Of a DNA stretch of 64,000 nucleotides, positions 60,892 to 64,000 are shown piece after piece (the first letter of the stretch is position 1; every line of letters starts with the position of its first letter). The notes beneath the pieces are model-generated. The model was given only the letters and a program-made list of their open reading frames with translations. It was not told the origin of the DNA and did not search any database. Origin of the DNA: Gigaspora rosea (Eukaryota; Glomeromycota; Glomeromycetes; Diversisporales; Gigasporaceae); assembly GCA_003550325.1 (NCBI GenBank), contig QKWP01002129.1:21102-85101 (forward strand), read 5' to 3'. The position numbers and the translations under genes are program-made.

Positions 60892-62493
60892 ATGCAACTT
60901 ATAAAAATCTTGCCAATTTTGATGCTAATTATCCAATTATCAGTTGCATCACATTATCCTTCTAAGAAAAGAGGTATTAAATAATAAAAATTTATTAAGA
61001 TAATGAATCTTCTATTGAATAATAAATGAAATTTTTATTTTTATTTTCAGAACCTCCTATTAATGATCATGACAGAAGAGGTATTAATAAAAGTCTATTA
61101 CTACAATAGCGAACTTCCTTTTGAAAAATAAAATAATAAGTAAAATTTTAATGTTTTATTTTCAGAGCCTTGGAAGAGAGGTGAGCAAGCAATCATATTA
61201 ATTTATTTATAAATTGAAAAATTTATAATAATTTAGAATCTAATAAAACTTTTCTGATCATTTATATATATTACATTACTAGCTCGTGAGTATAAATTGA
61301 TTTATAAATCGAACATTTTATAATTTATAATTTTCTCTAATCAATAATATAAAAAAATCATTAGCGTGTAAGTATAAATCATTTATAGATTTAAACTTAC
61401 AATAATCTATAATTTATAAAGCTTTTCTAATCCATTATATATAAAAAATCATTAGTGTGTAAGTATAAATCATTATAGATTAAAACCTATAATTATAAAG
61501 CTTTTCTAATCAATTATATATAAATTAAATTATTAGATAGTAAGTATAAATTTATAAATTAAACTTTTTATAATTTATAGTTTCTCTAATCAATTATAAA
61601 TTGAATTACTAGACGGTGAGTATAAATTGATTTATAAATAACCATCTATAATTTTTAAAGCTACTCTAATTACTTATATATAAATTAATTATTAGATCGT
61701 GAGTATAATTGATTTATAAGTTGAAACTTACAACAATCTATAATTTATAAAGCTTTTTTAATCAATTATATATAAATTAAATTACTAGCCAGTGAGTATA
61801 AATCATTTACAGATTGAAACTTACAATAATCTATAGTTTATAAAGCTTCTCTAATCAATTATATATAAATTAAATTATTAGTGGGTGAGTATAAATTTAT
61901 AAATTGAACTTCTAAAGCTTTTTTTAATCAATTATATATAAATTAAATTATTAGGAGGTGAGTATAAATTGATTTATAAATTGAACTTTTTATAATTTAT
62001 AAAGTTTCTCTAACCAATTATATATAAATTAAATTATTAGAATGTGAGTATAAATTAATTTATAAATTGAACTTAAAATCTAATTTATAAAGCTTCTCTA
62101 ATCAATTATATATAAATCAAATAATTAGGGAGTAAGTATAAATTTACAAATTGAACCATTTATAATTTATATAAAGCTTCTCTAATCAAATATATATAAA
62201 TTATTAGTTCTACCCTGAGAATTAGGTTAACTGAGTAGGAGGTGACTATAAATTGATTTATAAATGAAACTTTTATAAATGAAACTTGTATAAATTAATT
62301 TATAAATTAAAACATATAATAATCTATAATTTAAAGCTTATCTAATCAATTATATATAAATTAAATTACTAGCCGGTGAGTATAAATTATATATAGATTG
62401 AAACTTACAAAATCGATAATTTATAAAATTTCTTTAATCAATTATATATAAATTAAATTATTAGAACATGAGTATAAATTGTTTAATAATTGA
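60892..62493 (+). CDS. Putative secreted-peptide gene with 3-nt micro-exons
   Basis: Exon 1 (60892-60973) encodes a clear signal peptide (MQLIKILPILMLIIQLSVAS), then HYPSKKR. Exon 2 (61051-61080, 30 nt) encodes EPPINDHDRR and exon 3 (61166-61180, 15 nt) EPWKR. All junctions are phase 1 and each segment ends in a dibasic (kexin-type) site. From 61283 on, intron-like repeats of 70-131 nt (donor GTRAGTATA, CTAAT-like branch site, TAG acceptor) are separated by exactly 3 nt: CTC, CGT, TGT, ATA, ACG, ATC, CCA, TGG, GAG, AAT, GGA, then GAG and CCG. Joined in phase 1 they give, without a stop, A-P-L-Y-N-D-P-M-G-E-W-R-A. A last exon (62465-62493) adds EHEYKLFNN and TGA, because its unit has lost the donor (GT to AT at 62468). 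Function is unknown: pheromone-like, RiPP-like or effector peptide are candidates. Splicing is inferred, not shown. Confidence 0.6.
61181..62464 (+). repeat. Tandem array of 14 intron-like repeats
   Basis: Introns by the model: 61181-61282, 61286-61364, 61368-61455, 61459-61536, 61540-61612, 61616-61695, 61699-61788, 61792-61881, 61885-61954, 61958-62040, 62044-62128, 62132-62238 (or 62207), 62242-62372 and 62376-62464. Most share GTRAGTATAAAT at the start, TCTAATCAATTATATATAAA near the end and ATTAG at the end. The sequence between is variable in length, which argues for repeated duplication of one intron-plus-triplet unit. Confidence 0.85.
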
Positions 62494-62869
62494 AAACTTT
62501 ATAATCGCATATGGATAAAAAAAAACCCCCTTCATTTAATTTATATAAACTAGAAAAACGGCAGTGTTTTGTGGGCTAGAGCCCTAATTCTTAGGTCACA
62601 CTTTAGAATTAAAATTAAAATATTATTTAAATTTTATAAATTGTTATTATAAGATTATTATAATAAATTCATAAAGAAAGCAATCTTTGTTCCTCAATTA
62701 ATTTTGTTGTAAGCATGCATTTTGTCCTAATTTTTGTAATCTGTCAAAGGAAAATGCATGCTCAGGATTTTCCTTCCCAAGTATATTAATAGGTCGAATT
62801 GGCACTACTTGGATATAGATAGCGTTGGACCTGCATAATTGTCCATTTAATCAGAATTACCGTAGGCAA
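62494..62869. other. 3' flank of the micro-exon gene
   Basis: AT-rich. A GTGGGCTAGAGCCC palindrome is present near 62571, probably a MITE end, and two copies of GCATGCATTTT/GAAAATGCATGC in inverted orientation lie near 62713-62761. Degraded helicase coding may extend into about 62780-62869. Confidence 0.4.
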
Positions 62870-63090
62870 TGAAGGTAGCATTAAACAACTGTACATATTG
62901 CTTTATTTACTAATCCTTGGTTAGTCCAGAGATTAGACATAAGCATATTACGAGCTCCAATAGATAGAAATAAAACAGGTTCAAGGCCATTTGTTGTTTC
63001 AAAAGATGCATTTTTAGCACCAGTACCACTATGCACAGCTTTTATCTTAGCGAAAGGCAGTCCACAACCCCTAAGTTTCACAATCAAAAC
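62870..63090 (-). pseudogene. PIF1-like helicase C-terminal remnant
   Basis: The minus-strand ORF (62881-63087) contains SIGARNMLMSNLWTNQGLVNKA, which corresponds to the conserved GARVM-x-NLW-x-GL-x-NG block near the C-terminus of PIF1/RRM3-type DNA helicases. The preceding residues also fit this family's linker. All ATPase motifs upstream are missing, so this is a fragment of a PIF1-like or Helitron-type helicase gene. It ends abruptly near the right inverted-repeat arm. Confidence 0.6.
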
Positions 63091-63196
63091 TTTATCAACT
63101 GATTTTTCGCGGTGATTATATAAATAATCTACTACTTTAAATCATTGATATTAAAGTAACCTGTAGATTATTTATATTATCTGTTCACTATTCAGT

Positions 63197-64000
63197 TATT
63201 AACATTTTAAAAAAATTTATATTTTAAATTGATTTTTCTATGTTTTAAGAAAATACTGTACTTGAATTATATAGGCTTTCAAATGATCTTAAGTATTGAC
63301 TAATTAAATTAGCATTGGTAATCATCCATATCGATATCGATATTAATATGTTGTAATTATTTCAAGTTTTAACAAGTCTTATGAGGTAAACCGCTTTTTG
63401 CAACACAACCTTTTTGTCACAAAAAATTTCGCATAACTTTTTACATTCCTTTATTACATAATTAGCTTTTGTTTTTGATCTCAAAATTTTATAATGCGAA
63501 TAAATAAATATTATAATTATGATAATTATAATTTTACTATGTTTAAAATATATGTCTTTTTTATCAAATATGTTCTATTTAAAATCAAATAAAAAAATTT
63601 TAAAATGGGCCTTTTAAAATAAAAACACCTATTTGATCAAAGTTATTTAAGGAAAGTTGCCCAAATTCTTGATGGTAATCAAATGATGTATATTCATTAT
63701 AAGCTTTATGAATATCATTTTCTTTAACTTGATTCTTCTAAATACTGAAATAAGGCGTATGGATAATATTTTTTTCACTTGACCCTTCATAAAAAGGGGT
63801 TTGGGCATTATTTTCGTTCGACACTTCAGAATAAGGTTCTTGGGCATTATTACTTTCACCTGACTCTTCATCTTCAGTTTTTTTATTTTCAATTATATTT
63901 TTTACCACATTTGATATAATATCCAGATAACCGGATGCTGAATTTTCTACACTTCTCATCTTTTTAGAGTTGTTTTTTGTTTTTTCATTAGATTTTCTTT
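63197..64000 (-). repeat. Right arm of the large inverted repeat (runs off the window)
   Basis: Reverse complement of 56530-57335. The arms enclose about 5.86 kb containing the acyltransferase gene, the micro-exon gene, the unidentified ORF and the helicase remnant. Confidence 0.9.
63738..64000 (-). CDS. HMG-box protein tail, right copy (partial, in frame)
   Basis: Reading inward from the window end, the frame used by the HMG box in the left copy stays open through the six-A run (63976-63981) into the acidic tail and ends at TAG 63738-63740. The tail has degenerate 13-residue repeats (NNAQEPYSEVSNE, NNAQTPFYEGSSE and a third). The HMG box itself must lie beyond 64000. This copy therefore appears intact where the left copy is frameshifted. 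After the TAG a further 48 codons stay open in the same frame in both arms, hinting that the stop itself is a shared lesion. Confidence 0.6.
   Translation of the reverse strand, partial: RKSNEKTKNNSKKMRSVENSASGYLDIISNVVKNIIENKKTEDEESGESNNAQEPYSEVSNENNAQTPFYEGSSEKNIIHTPYFSI

Noticed and set aside
61181..62464. Interpretation of the array as an ordinary AT-rich minisatellite
   Set aside because: The splice-site grammar (donor, CTAAT-like branch site, acceptor) and the strict 3-bp variable window are not explained by a plain minisatellite, although transcripts are needed to exclude it.

Overview
The window is very AT-rich, has short GT-AG introns, and is dominated by transposons. Its gene families (BTB-BACK-TLDc, MATA-type HMG box, PIF1-like helicase debris, protein-primed B-family DNA polymerase debris) are ones expanded in arbuscular mycorrhizal fungi. 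Glomeromycotina, probably Rhizophagus, is the best guess; this rests on gene content only. I saw no rRNA, tRNA or CRISPR.

Layout. Positions 1-28,500 are a tandem array: four two-exon BTB-BACK-TLDc genes (8159, 12593, 17853, 25100), with four decayed relatives between or beside them (614, 14859, 21925, 27397). Intact gene, spacer and pseudogene repeat as a module. Transposons have hit the array: a 4,000-bp Mutator-like element with a spliced transposase gene, two copies of one hAT-type MITE at the same site in two pseudogenes, a 1.78-kb hAT-type element carrying a self-nested TTAA element, a MULE-type MITE and a 138-bp TA element. Positions 28,500-56,000 are mostly AT-rich non-coding DNA with many foldback elements. 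They also hold a decayed B-family DNA polymerase locus (36-41.2 kb) with a RING-finger ORF, bracketed by inverted repeats at 34.1 and 44.5 kb. At 53-54 kb a four-exon gene for a four-TM membrane protein lies on the minus strand.

Positions 56-64 kb are framed by an inverted repeat of at least 0.8 kb (56530-57335 / 63197-64000, running off the window). It carries an HMG-box gene, frameshifted in the left copy and apparently open in the right copy. Between the arms are an acyltransferase-3 gene with two lesions, an unidentified ORF, a PIF1 helicase remnant and the most striking locus of the window, at 60892-62493.

That locus encodes a signal peptide followed by two small exons ending in dibasic sites. 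Downstream is a tandem array of 70-130 nt intron-like repeats. Each begins GTRAGTATA, carries a CTAAT-like branch site and ends in TAG, and neighbours are separated by exactly three bases. The triplets all differ although their flanks are nearly invariant. Read as exons they are 3-nt, phase-symmetric micro-exons, so any combination of inclusion or skipping keeps the frame. I propose a micro-exon gene for a secreted, kexin-processed peptide with a single-codon-exon variable region. Transcript evidence is needed, because splicing was inferred from sequence alone.
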